Positions 54,126-63,544 of a stretch of 64,000 bases of DNA are shown here, in pieces. Made by a program: the position numbers and the translations under genes. A model generated the notes under the pieces. The model ran no database searches and was not told where the DNA came from. It worked only from the letters and a program-made list of their open reading frames with translations. The number at the start of each line of letters is the position of its first letter. The stretch's first letter is position 1. The DNA is from AC-32 sp963746155 (lineage in GTDB: Bacteria > Actinomycetota > Thermoleophilia > Gaiellales > Gaiellaceae): contig CAVVAB010000001.1 in NCBI GenBank assembly GCA_963746155.1, positions 124,001 through 188,000 of the forward strand, written 5' to 3'.

Positions 54126-54323
54126 TTACGGCCGATACGCGGGGGCCCGCTGTGGAGCTCGCCGGCGCACGCGTCGCACGATCGACCGGATCTGCGCGAA
54201 CGCGACACGCATACGCGGCTCCGAGTTGCTCCGCGGCGGACGCTGGACGCGACGGTAGTCGTCGCTGATCCTGGCGATCCGCTCCCGGCAGTACTGGCGC
54301 CGATAGTCGGACTCGTAGTCCAC
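54126..54323 (-). CDS. Arg/Tyr-rich small basic protein, unknown
   Basis: 65 residues from a GTG start preceded by a strong Shine-Dalgarno sequence (GAGAGGAGGAACGAGC then GTG). The product begins DYESDYRRQYCRERIARISD and continues with many Arg residues (IRSIVRRVRRRAPQRAPAYR). It has no membrane segment; nucleic-acid binding is possible given the charge. No family is recognised. It lies between an AT-richer patch and the glycosyltransferase gene on the same strand. Confidence 0.55.
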   Translation of the reverse strand: MDYESDYRRQYCRERIARISDDYRRVQRPPRSNSEPRMRVAFAQIRSIVRRVRRRAPQRAPAYRP

Positions 54324-54575
54324 GCTCGTTCCTCCTCTCTCGTTCGGTCTCGACGTTTCGCCGCACCGAACCGGATAGAGAGGGGATTACGCGCGTCTAC
54401 CGAAAAATTGGATTGCTAAAGCACAGACTGGTTTTAGCAGTCGATTTTTCGCACGAGAGGCGTGCGATCTCTGCTCCACCTCGACTCGGGACGGCCTTAC
54501 TGGTCGAATAACGTCTCCACTACGAAAGGCCTCCTTTCTCGTAGCGGCTAGCGGAAATTTCACCTCCAGAACCAC

Positions 54576-54596
54576 AAAAGCGACCTCTCGGGTCGC
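54576..54596 (-). terminator. Rho-independent terminator after the 22-residue peptide
   Basis: Minus strand: GCGACC, loop CGAGA, GGTCGC followed directly by TTTT. It lies about 30 bases after the stop of the peptide reading at 54628-54696. Confidence 0.65.
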
Positions 54597-54627
54597 CTTG
54601 CTCGAACGTGCTATGGAGCCGGTTTCC

Positions 54628-54696
54628 TTAGCCGGAGCACTTCCGAGCAAGGTGTCCAAAGAGGGGGCTGCTGGCTGTCACCATCTTCCAGTTCAT
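54628..54696 (-). CDS. 22-residue peptide with strong ribosome site, possible leader or small protein
   Basis: The minus-strand ATG is preceded by GGAAAGGAGGGTGGAC, a very good Shine-Dalgarno sequence. The peptide begins MNWKMVTASSPLFGHLARKC and ends Ser-Gly-stop. A rho-independent terminator follows. The order of ribosome site, short peptide and terminator is that of either an autonomous small-protein gene or an attenuator leader. The next minus-strand gene is 250 bases on. No family is recognised. Confidence 0.45.
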   Translation of the reverse strand: MNWKMVTASSPLFGHLARKCSG

Positions 54697-54802
54697 GTCC
54701 ACCCTCCTTTCCTCGACTCGGAATGAGCGAACGACAATACACGATCGATTCGCTCATGACAACTTATATCGTTGCGGATTTCCGGAACCGGAATTTGGAG
54801 AC

Positions 54803-56386
<1,584 letters not shown>

Positions 56387-56406
56387 GCAGGCAATCGTAC
56401 GCGGCT

Positions 56407-57325
56407 CTATGCCAGCGGCCCGCGCATGACCACCATGCTCCACTCGGGAGCGGGAACGAAGCCGAGCTTCTCGTTCAGGCGGCGCATCGGCTCGTTCCGC
56501 TCCTCGCTCTCGGTGAGCAACCGCTCGAAGCCCGCCCGCTTAGCCGCCGCGATCTCGGCGCGCTTCAGCGCCGTAGCGACTCCTCGCCGCCGCCAGTCGC
56601 GGCGGGTCGCCGTCAGGCCGTGGAACGCTTTCTCGCCGTGCGCTTGCAGAGCCGCGTAGCCGACGACCTCGTCGCCTGCGACGGCGAGGAAGCATAGGTC
56701 CGCCCTGCGGTCAGGCTTGTCGATCTCCTGCGCGCGCCACCCCTCGAACGTCTGCACCCCGGTCGCACCCGGGATGTCCTCGTCGGCCTGGACGGAAACC
56801 GCGTACATCTCCTGCAAGCGGTCGGGCTCCTCCACGCGCGAGACGATCCGGATCCCCGGCGGCGGCTCGACCTCGGGCGCCTCGATTCCGTCCAACTCGA
56901 GCACGAGGGCTTTCTCGGCGCCGACCTGGACGAAGCTTCGCCGCTCGACAAACGCCCGCGACTCGGTGTCGCTCTCCCTCACCTCGCCCTGGAGGATGTC
57001 CTTGTCCAGCCCGCGAGCCCTGTTCGAGATCTCGGCCAGCAACGCGGAGCCGATCCCGTGGCGCCGCGCAGACGGCGCGACCGCGATGTCAGCCTCGGCG
57101 AACGGGCCCCGCGGCCGGATGTACCCACACGCGACCGGCTCGCCGTCGAGGCGGGCGACGAGGTAGCTAGTGAGCCTCTCCTTGGACTCGAGGTCGAAGC
57201 GGAGGTTCTCGATCGCCGGGTGCGCGTCCGGCACGACGAGGCGGAAGACGTGGCTCCACGCCTCGAGATCGGCGTCGGTCTCGGCAGCGTGTGATGCTGA
57301 GCTGCGAGAGCTCCTGCTCGTGCAT
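56407..57325 (-). CDS. Tandem GNAT N-acetyltransferase, frameshifted near its 5' end
   Basis: About 305 residues when joined: two GNAT domains. The first has YIRPRGPFAEADIAVAPSAR, then RRHGIGSALLAEISNRAR. The second has GYAALQAHGEKAFHGLTATR and RDWRRRGVATALKRAEIAAA, each with the acetyl-CoA R-x-x-G-x-G/A motif. The true start is ATG at 57325, preceded by AGGAGGACATCAC (MHEQELSQLSI). An indel near 57290 separates it from the rest (AETDADLEAWSHVFRLVVPD). Without it the frame opens only at an internal GTG at 57234. The substrate is unknown. It is on the same strand as the mutase, 20 bases upstream. Confidence 0.82.
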
Positions 57326-57435
57326 GTGATGTCCTCCTGAGTCGGCGGGTGCTACTGCGTGAACCGGTTTCTGGACATACACACCACCTCCCGAAGCGCG
57401 CACGGCGCGGACGCAGGATCCTAAGGTGTACCGCG

Positions 57436-58070
57436 ATGGGTGTCCACGTCAGGTTGTTCGCGGGCCTGCGCGAGCGTGCCGGCTGGTCCGAGCGCGAGCT
57501 CGAGGGCGTCGAGCGCGTCCGTGATGTCTGGCCCGCACTCTCGCTCGGCGACGAGCCGGAGGGCCTGCTCTACGCGGTCAACCGCGAGTACGCCGACCGC
57601 GATCTGGAGCTGAACGACGGCGACGAGGTGGCCCTCATCCCGCCGGTCTCCGGCGGCGCCTTTCGCGTCACCGAGGAGCCGCTCTCGCTCGATGCAGCGG
57701 TCGCCGAGGTGGCCGACGAGCAGCGCCGGCGCGATCGCGACCTTCACGGGAACCGTGCGGCGAGCAGTCACGCGGGCGCGAGGTGACGCACCTCGAGTAC
57801 GAGGCCTACGCCGAGATGGCCGAGGACGTGATGGCGCAGCTCGCCGCGGATCTCGAGGCCAGGCACGAGCTCTGCCGCGTAGCGATCCACCACCGCGTCG
57901 GCCGGCTGGAGATCGGCGAGGCGAGCGTCGTGATCGCCGTCTCGGCGCCGCATCGCCAGGACGCGCTCGCGGCGTGCCGCGAGGCGATCGACAAGCTCAA
58001 GGAGACGGTGCCGCTCTGGAAGAAGGAGTTCTATGAGGGTGGCGAAGAGTGGATCGGCCGCGGGTCCTGA
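57436..58070 (+). CDS. MoaD-MoaE fusion (molybdopterin synthase), two frameshifts
   Basis: About 210 residues when joined. The MoaD-like ubiquitin fold is GVHVRLFAGLRERAGWSERE to DGDEVALIPPVSGG (the GG end that carries the thiocarboxylate in free MoaD). It is followed directly by MoaE: EPLSLDAAVAEVADE, then in other frames SAGAIATFTGTVRR, then THLEYEAYAEMAEDVMAQLA, ELCRVAIHHRVGRLEIGEAS, APHRQDALAACREAIDKLKE and VPLWKKEFYEGGEEWIG. Indels lie near 57716 and 57765. Fused MoaD-MoaE (MoaX) proteins are known in mycobacteria and are cleaved to work. It makes molybdopterin from precursor Z. The 3' end overlaps the convergent subtilase. Confidence 0.85.
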
Positions 58071-59292
58071 GCGTCGCCGTTCGAGGCCTGGCTCCGTGTG
58101 TACCAAGCGCAAGCTGAACCGCGGCCGCCCCGTCGAGACGGCCCCAGCCGAGCTCCTCGTTCCACGTCTCTCCTGAGGCGCTTCGCTTGAGCACCTTCGC
58201 GACCTGGCGCGCAGTCAGCCACGGGTTAGCCGCCCAGACCAGTGCGGCCGCGCCGGCGACCTCCGGGGCTGCGAACGACGTCCCGCTCGCCCAGCCGTAA
58301 TACCCCGGGGAGGCCCACGGAACATCCGCGTGCGGCCAGCCGGCGTCCGCCGACTCCGCGGCGAAGACGTTCAGGCCCGGCGCCGAGAGCGAGAGGTACG
58401 CGCCGGTGTTGGAGAAGTCAGCGCGCGTCCCGTCCATCTGCGTCGCGCCAACGGCGAGGCCGATCCCGCCGCGCCCGTTCGAGCCGAGCGGCTGGAGGAG
58501 CACCGCCGGGTACTGCGGCGCGTTCGTTCCCTGGAACTCGTTGCCTGCGGCAGCCACGATCAGGACGCCGTGCCTGGCCGCGTAGTGGATCGCGCGGCGC
58601 TCGATCCGCGAGCTCTGGTCGCCGCCGATCGAGAGGTTGATGATCTTCGCCCCGTGCTTGACCGCGTAGACGATCGCGGCAGCCTCCTCGACGTCGGTCA
58701 CGTAGCCGTCGGACCCGATCGCCTGAACGACGAGGAGCTTCGCGTCGCCGCCGAACCCGGACACGCCGACCCGGTTCGTGACCGAGCCGGCAGCGAGGGA
58801 GGAGACGAACGTGCCGTGCCCGAGTACGTCCCGCACGCGGTGCGACCGCGAGAGGACGCTCCACGTGTGCGGATCCTTGTCGTGGATGTCCGGCGCGCCC
58901 AGGTCGGCGCCGCTGTCGATCACGGCGATCCTCACGCGCGAGGCCGCACGGAGGACCGAGTCGGGCACGGCCTCCATGTCGGCCGCGTCCCATTGCCACT
59001 CCCAGGCGACGCCCGGCAGGTAGGTCTGAGCGAGTGCGGGCTCCTCGACGGTGAGCTGGCGGCGCAGCACGGGGCGCTCGCCCAGCGGCCGACTCGTCTC
59101 GACGACCGCGCTATGAAGCGCGGGCAGCCTGCGGACGACGCGTGCTCCAGAGCGCTCGAGCGCCGTGAGGTCCGCATGGGAGCCGTAGGCGACGACCTGG
59201 CGCGTGGCTGGGTTCGAAGCTGGCGTTGCGCTCGGCGCGGCGAGAAGGGCGACTGCGGCCGCCGCACAGAGCGCCCGAGGCAAGGCGCTCAT
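57997..59292 (-). CDS. Secreted subtilisin-family (S8) peptidase
   Basis: 431 residues. Signal peptide: LPRALCAAAAVALLAAPSAT. The I9-like propeptide is at about 30-105 (RQVVAYGSHADLTALERSGA). Triad: Asp in VRIAVIDSGADLGAPDIHDK, His in VLGHGTFVSSLAAGS, Ser in GWASGTSFAAPEVAGAAALV. The oxyanion Asn is in VLIVAAAGNEFQGTNAPQYP. It is a typical extracellular mesophilic subtilase, unlike the leaderless one at 2261-3106. The last 40 residues are Arg/Thr-rich, overlap MoaE and may be altered by an indel. ATG at 59292. Confidence 0.9.
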   Translation of the reverse strand: MSALPRALCAAAAVALLAAPSATPASNPATRQVVAYGSHADLTALERSGARVVRRLPALHSAVVETSRPLGERPVLRRQLTVEEPALAQTYLPGVAWEWQWDAADMEAVPDSVLRAASRVRIAVIDSGADLGAPDIHDKDPHTWSVLSRSHRVRDVLGHGTFVSSLAAGSVTNRVGVSGFGGDAKLLVVQAIGSDGYVTDVEEAAAIVYAVKHGAKIINLSIGGDQSSRIERRAIHYAARHGVLIVAAAGNEFQGTNAPQYPAVLLQPLGSNGRGGIGLAVGATQMDGTRADFSNTGAYLSLSAPGLNVFAAESADAGWPHADVPWASPGYYGWASGTSFAAPEVAGAAALVWAANPWLTARQVAKVLKRSASGETWNEELGWGRLDGAAAVQLALGTHGARPRTATLRTRGRSTLRHPHRTPSSRAAPSP

Positions 59293-59583
59293 GCATGGGG
59301 CTATCGACCCGCATCACTCGATCGAGTACCCCGAAACGGGGGATGCTGCCTTGAGGCCGAGCTCATCTCACGCTTTCGCGGCCACGGCTGGAGGCTTCGC
59401 ACCGGTCAGCACGACGCCCGCTCGATGGCTCCGCGAGCGTGTTTACGGACGCGAAGGGCGAGGCGAGCTTTCCGGGCGTGCAGCCCACCGGCTGAACACC
59501 AACAGGCGCATCCTAGGGAACAGCGCCGCCTGTTCAATCGCCCTCTCGGGCAACTGCTCGGCGACAAGGGATGAGTGCGAGCT

Positions 59584-59626
59584 GGGTCAGGCCTTGCGCT
59601 GATGCGTCAATACAAGACCTGACCCC
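59584..59626. repeat. REP-like imperfect palindrome (GGTCAGG..CCTGACC type)
   Basis: Arms GGGTCAGGCCTTG and CAAGACCTGACCC (one mismatch) with a 17-base centre that includes GCGTCAATA. A further TGACGC occurs just outside, at 59635-59640. The form GGTCAGGTCTTG...TGACGC resembles sequences that flank REP-associated (Y1 family) transposases in many genomes; that resemblance is from memory. No transposase is in the window. It lies in the 350-base gap between the subtilase and collagen-like genes, which holds no other convincing feature. Confidence 0.5.
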
Positions 59627-59642
59627 GTTTGCTTTGACGCAA

Positions 59643-60218
59643 CTAGTTGATCGCGATCATGAACGGACCATCGTCGGTTGTGTCGCCACCTGCACCGCCA
59701 TCGGTGTAAAGGGCGACGGACACCTGCGACGTCCCGGGGCACGACCCGTAACCCGATCCGTTGTTGACGAAGGCTCCGGCCGTACGGAAGACGAACTGCG
59801 GGCTGACCACCGCATTGTGGGGGGTGAAAGACAGCCCGGAGAAGCAGTAGAACCCGGTGGCAGGGTGCGACACATTCGCCTGAACGATCCCCTTGGACTG
59901 CGCAGCGTCCACCGTGCCATTCGCCAGGACTCGGGCATACGCGACGGCGGTGCCAGCCGGACCCGAAGCTCCCGTCGCGCCCTTGTCTCCCTTGTCACCC
60001 TTGGCGCCTGTAAGCCCGCGGTTGCCCTTGAGCGCCTTGCGCGCCTTGCCGCTCAAATCCTTCGTCTGCAGCGACCGGTTGATCACTTGAGCCGACCCGA
60101 CGCTGTTCTTCGGCACCAGTGCTGTCGACGCCGCATAGGTGGTACCGCCCAGCGCGAAGAACAACGCGAGCAGCGCGATCGAGTTCCTGCGCAGGAAGCG
60201 CGTGAATTTTCTGGTCAT
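59643..60218 (-). CDS. Secreted collagen-like repeat protein 1
   Basis: 191 residues. An N-terminal signal or anchor (LLALFFALGGTTYAASTALV) is followed by VPKNSVGSAQVINRSLQTKD, a pattern seen before Gly-x-y repeats in many actinobacterial surface proteins. A short collagen-like stretch is GLTGAKGDKGDKGATGASGP. The C-terminal beta-rich globular domain is about 95 residues (GFYCFSGLSFTPHNAVVSPQ). The function is unknown; a trimeric surface protein is inferred. ATG at 60218 with AAAGGA upstream. It is 91 bases downstream of a paralogue on the same strand. Confidence 0.75.
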   Translation of the reverse strand: MTRKFTRFLRRNSIALLALFFALGGTTYAASTALVPKNSVGSAQVINRSLQTKDLSGKARKALKGNRGLTGAKGDKGDKGATGASGPAGTAVAYARVLANGTVDAAQSKGIVQANVSHPATGFYCFSGLSFTPHNAVVSPQFVFRTAGAFVNNGSGYGSCPGTSQVSVALYTDGGAGGDTTDDGPFMIAIN

Positions 60219-60309
60219 CTGACCCGTCCTTTCTATAGCGAGTGAGCCCCGACGGCGTGTTGGGGATTCTGTCTCGCACACAGGACGGCGACGGGCCGCG
60301 GATCCTTCC

Positions 60310-61050
60310 CTAGCCGAGCGCGGTCGCGTTCACCACCTCGACCCAGCCGTTGACCCAGTTGTTGTCGTCGAGGTTGCTCGCGCCGTTGTTCTTGACGCAG
60401 AACCCGACCGTGAACGTGCCTGCGCCTGGGGCGACGCTCGCCGAGACCGAGAACGCCTGGCGAGCCCCGACCGGCGTCTCGAGGTAGTCGACGCCCGCCC
60501 AGTTCTGGAGCGTCGAGCTTGTCGACGGCTTGTAGCAGAGGCCGTACCAGATGTTGGTGCCGCCGCTCGAGCCCAGCAGGGCCACCGCCGAGCCGACGAG
60601 GCGCTGGCTCGCGGTCGTCGTGACGCTGAGCGTCGGGCCGGCGAACACGTAGATGTTCGAGTTCGCGATCGCGGGAGCAATGCCGCCGTTGAGGGTTCCG
60701 GTGCCGACGACTCCCGTCGGCCCGGTCGGCCCCGCGTGACCCGTGGGCCCGACGTGACCTGTCGCGCCCGTGTGCCCGGTCGGGCCTGCGTGCCCGGCCG
60801 ACCCCGTGGCGCCCTTCGCACCGGGCGGCCCCTGGGCTCCCTGCGCCCCGGGAACGCCCTGTGCGCCCCGGCCGCCCTTCAGCGATTTGATCGCGCCATT
60901 CGTCAATCGGTTCTTCGGGATCGAGTGCGGCGCGATCTGTGTACCCCTGATGACCCCCGCCGCAGCAAAGGACGTCCCGCCCAGCGCGACGAACAACGCG
61001 AGCAGACCCAGGTGATGCAGCCGCAGGTATGCGGCAACCCCTCTCAACAT
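60310..61050 (-). CDS. Secreted collagen-like repeat protein 2
   Basis: 246 residues. The N-terminus LLALFVALGGTSFAAAGVIR matches paralogue 1 closely, followed by IPKNRLTNGAIKSLKGGRGA. The Gly-x-y tract is about 19 triplets long (GAQGVPGAQGAQGPPGAKGA, then GHAGPTGHTGATGHVGPTG). The C-terminal beta-rich domain is about 130 residues with two Cys (WYGLCYKPS, VGFCVKNNG). It is likely a trimeric collagen-like surface protein. His-containing triplets (GHAGPTGHTG) are unusual. ATG at 61050. Confidence 0.78.
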   Translation of the reverse strand: MLRGVAAYLRLHHLGLLALFVALGGTSFAAAGVIRGTQIAPHSIPKNRLTNGAIKSLKGGRGAQGVPGAQGAQGPPGAKGATGSAGHAGPTGHTGATGHVGPTGHAGPTGPTGVVGTGTLNGGIAPAIANSNIYVFAGPTLSVTTTASQRLVGSAVALLGSSGGTNIWYGLCYKPSTSSTLQNWAGVDYLETPVGARQAFSVSASVAPGAGTFTVGFCVKNNGASNLDDNNWVNGWVEVVNATALG

Positions 61051-61152
61051 GACAGCCCCCTTCGAGTCGACGGCACTCCCCTTGGAGGTACACACAGCTA
61101 AGCACCATTTCCCCTGCTCTTACAAGAGCCCGACCGGAGCTACGATGAGTCC

Positions 61153-61992
61153 GTGAGCCAGCTCTACACGCCACCCGAGCTCGAGCCGGACCCGGAGTTT
61201 CGCGACTACGAGCCCATTCAGCCCGAGTCGGGGTGGAAGAGCCTTGCGCGCAAGCTCTGGGCTCCGATCGCCGCGGTCGGCGCCTTCCTGGCCAAGTTCT
61301 GGTACCTGGCCGCCGCGCTGCTCAAGTTCAAGGTCTTCACCGTCGCGGCGACGATGATCGTCTCGGTCGGCGCGTATGCGCTGCTCGGAGGCTGGTGGTT
61401 CGGAGTCGGGCTCGTCCTGCTGATCTTCGTGCACGAGATGGGCCACGTCCTCGAGCTTCGGCGGCAGGGCGTCCCTGCCTCGGCGCCGCTCTTCATCCCG
61501 TTCATGGGCGCCGTCGTCGGCATGAAGCAGATGCCGAAGAACGCGTGGCACGAGGCGCAGGTCGCGCTTGCCGGGCCGATTGTGGGGACACTCGGTGCGC
61601 TCGCCGTCTGGGGGCTCGGCATCTACTACGACTCGAACTTCCTCAAGGCGCTCGCGTTCATCGGCTTCCTGCTCAACCTCTTCAACCTGCTGCCGATCGT
61701 CCCGCTCGACGGAGGCCGCGCCGTGGCCGCCCTGCACCCCGCCGTGTGGCTGCTCGGGCTGATCGGGCTCGTCGCACTCCTCATCTACTCGCCGAACCCG
61801 ATCCTGCTGATTGTCCTCGTGCTCGGCGCGAGCGAGCTGTGGAACCGCTGGCAGACCCGCCACCACCCGGAGCTCCAGGACTACTACCGGGTGAAGCCGT
61901 GGCAGCGCGTCGTCGTCGCCACCGTCTATCTCGGACTCGCAGCCTTCCTCGTGCTCGCCATGGAGGCGACGCACGTGCCCCGCAACTTTTAG
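61153..61992 (+). CDS. Site-2 protease family (M50) intramembrane metalloprotease
   Basis: 279 residues with about six helices. The zinc motif HEMGH lies in LLIFVHEMGHVLELRRQGVP, and the third ligand region is LFNLLPIVPLDGGRAVAALH (LDG motif). The N-terminus is polar (PPELEPDPEFRDYEPIQPES). There are no PDZ or CBS domains. It cleaves membrane-embedded substrates, often anti-sigma factors. The GTG start is at 61153. It is divergent from the collagen-like genes and followed by the LOG gene at 10 bases. Confidence 0.88.
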   Translation: MSQLYTPPELEPDPEFRDYEPIQPESGWKSLARKLWAPIAAVGAFLAKFWYLAAALLKFKVFTVAATMIVSVGAYALLGGWWFGVGLVLLIFVHEMGHVLELRRQGVPASAPLFIPFMGAVVGMKQMPKNAWHEAQVALAGPIVGTLGALAVWGLGIYYDSNFLKALAFIGFLLNLFNLLPIVPLDGGRAVAALHPAVWLLGLIGLVALLIYSPNPILLIVLVLGASELWNRWQTRHHPELQDYYRVKPWQRVVVATVYLGLAAFLVLAMEATHVPRNF

Positions 61993-62002
61993 AGGAGCAC
62001 TA

Positions 62003-62698
62003 GTGGAAGACCGCCACCTCCTCGCGCGGGACGACGGCGACCTGAACCGGCACGTCGCGCGGATCGCGGAGGAGTTCCGCGAGGGCTTCATCGCGGTCGA
62101 GCGGATCGGCCGGCCCGCGATCACGGTCTTCGGCTCGGCCCGCGTCTCGGAGGGTGACACCGCCTACGAGGAGGCGCGCGAGGTCGCCAGGAAGCTCGCG
62201 CTCGCGGGGTTCGCGGTCGTCACGGGAGGAGGACCGGGCGTGATGGAAGGCGCCAACCGCGGCGCGCAGGAGGGCGGTGGCATCTCGGTCGGCTTCAACA
62301 TCGAGCTCCCGCACGAGCAGCACGAGAACCCGTACCTGGACATCTCGATGACCTTCGACCACTTCTACGTGCGCAAGACGATGTTCGTGAAGGCCGCCGA
62401 GGGCTTCGTCATCTTCCCGGGCGGGTTCGGAACGCTCGACGAGCTGTTCGAGTCGCTGACGCTGATCCAGACCGGCAAGGTGCTCCACTTCCCGGTCGTC
62501 CTCTACGACACGGACTACTGGCGGCCGATGGTCGAGTGGATCGAGAGCCGGCTCCTCGCCGAGGGAATGGTCTCGCCGGAGGACGTGGCGCTCATGCGCC
62601 TCACCGACGACCCGGACGAGGCCGTCGCGACGATCGTCGAGTGCTGCGGCCGGCGCGGTCAGGCGCCGAGCGAGGCAGCGAAGGCCGACGGCCAGTAG
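62003..62698 (+). CDS. LOG-family protein (TIGR00730; nucleotide phosphoribohydrolase fold)
   Basis: 231 residues. Rossmann fold of the LOG family: AITVFGSARVSEGDTAYEEA, FAVVTGGGPGVMEGANRGAQ (GGGxGxMG-like) and ARKLALAG. The catalytic motif is FVIFPGGFGTLDELFESLTL, the PGGxGTxxE signature with the catalytic Glu. Members split nucleoside 5'-monophosphates, including cytokinin precursors, into base and ribose phosphate, but the bacterial substrate here is uncertain. The GTG start is preceded by AGAGGAG. It is coupled to the M50 gene. The 3' end overlaps the convergent secreted protein by 40 bases. Confidence 0.88.
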   Translation: MEDRHLLARDDGDLNRHVARIAEEFREGFIAVERIGRPAITVFGSARVSEGDTAYEEAREVARKLALAGFAVVTGGGPGVMEGANRGAQEGGGISVGFNIELPHEQHENPYLDISMTFDHFYVRKTMFVKAAEGFVIFPGGFGTLDELFESLTLIQTGKVLHFPVVLYDTDYWRPMVEWIESRLLAEGMVSPEDVALMRLTDDPDEAVATIVECCGRRGQAPSEAAKADGQ

Positions 62699-63537
62699 CT
62701 CGCCGCGCCCGAGGCGGGCGCGACCTCGATCGGCGTGCTCTGCATGGTGAGGCCCTTCGAGTCGGTCGCGGTGACCCGCTGCGTTCCGGCCGTGCGGAGG
62801 ACCACGCCCTCGAAGACGTGCTGCGCGGCATCGGTCTGCACGTAGGTGTACGGGCCCGGCAGGGTCGCCTTGGGGTCCGTGCTCTTGAGCGAAGCCGACG
62901 TCCCGGCATACGGGTACGCGTTGTTCCCGTAGACGTCGACCGCCCGGACCGTGACGCCGAACGCGACGCCTGTCGTCGCCACGCTCGTCACGCCGACGAA
63001 GAGCGAGGCCGCGAGGCCGCCGCGGACCCGGACGATCGGCTGCTTCCGGCGGCCGAGCGGCTTGAACTTCGACTTGCGCCCGCCCTTGGACGACTTCGTG
63101 CGCGCAAGGAAGATGTATCCGTCCGCCGCGATCTCAGGGGCCGTCGCCCGGTGGTAGAAGAGCTGGAAGCTCTTGCGGCGGGGGCAGGCGGTCGTGATGG
63201 TGATCCGGCGGCCTTTGACCGACGCGATCCTCGTCGCGCGTCCGCACGTCCCGCGCTTGATGTCGACGTGGCCGGGAGCCCCGGAGCTCGTGCGCTGGGG
63301 ATAGGTCCATCCGCGCGGGACGTCGACGATCGTCTGTCCGCGGAGCGGCGAGGAGTCCGCGGTGAACGTGAGCGCGATCTCGTTGTTCGTCGAGCCCGCG
63401 GTGACGATCGCCGGGCTCGCCGTCATCCGCCCGATCCCGCTCGGCGACGACGCCGCGCCCGTGGCGGCCGGAAGCGCCAGCACGCCCAGCAAGGCGGCAA
63501 GCGCCGGCATGAGTGCTCGTATCGTGGTTTCCATCAC
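62659..63537 (-). CDS. Secreted Ig-like/beta-sandwich protein, unknown
   Basis: 292 residues. Signal peptide: MPALAALLGVLALPAATGAA. The rest is beta-rich, with a first domain (about 30-155: STNNEIALTFTADSSPLRGQ, VDIKRGTCGRATRIASVKGR) with two Cys, a basic linker (KSSKGGRKSKFKPLGRRKQP) and an Ig-like C-terminal domain (AFGVTVRAVDVYGNNAYPYA, GTQRVTATDSKGLTMQSTPI). It is an adhesion or wall-associated protein by inference. It is on the same strand as, and 7 bases after, the carboxypeptidase. Confidence 0.72.
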   Translation of the reverse strand: MMETTIRALMPALAALLGVLALPAATGAASSPSGIGRMTASPAIVTAGSTNNEIALTFTADSSPLRGQTIVDVPRGWTYPQRTSSGAPGHVDIKRGTCGRATRIASVKGRRITITTACPRRKSFQLFYHRATAPEIAADGYIFLARTKSSKGGRKSKFKPLGRRKQPIVRVRGGLAASLFVGVTSVATTGVAFGVTVRAVDVYGNNAYPYAGTSASLKSTDPKATLPGPYTYVQTDAAQHVFEGVVLRTAGTQRVTATDSKGLTMQSTPIEVAPASGAASYWPSAFAASLGA

Positions 63538-63544
63538 CGACCCC

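Larger units (their letters stand above)
54390..54800. other. AT-richer intergenic patch with small peptide and hairpins
   Basis: About 400 bases of visibly lower GC than the flanks. Besides the 22-residue peptide gene and terminator listed separately, it holds a hairpin at 54449-54467 (TCGCACG, loop AGAGG, CGTGCGA) flanked by a T run. It also holds an inverted pair GCTAAA and TTTTAGC near 54415-54440, and a second strong Shine-Dalgarno (AAAGGAGG near 54525, minus strand) leading only into a few codons. No long protein reading is convincing. Confidence 0.5.

Noticed and set aside
60700..60890. Tandem DNA repeat or CRISPR-like array in the collagen region
   Set aside because: The periodicity is 9 bases and codes for Gly-x-y triplets; there are no identical repeats with unique spacers. 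No CRISPR array is seen anywhere in the window.
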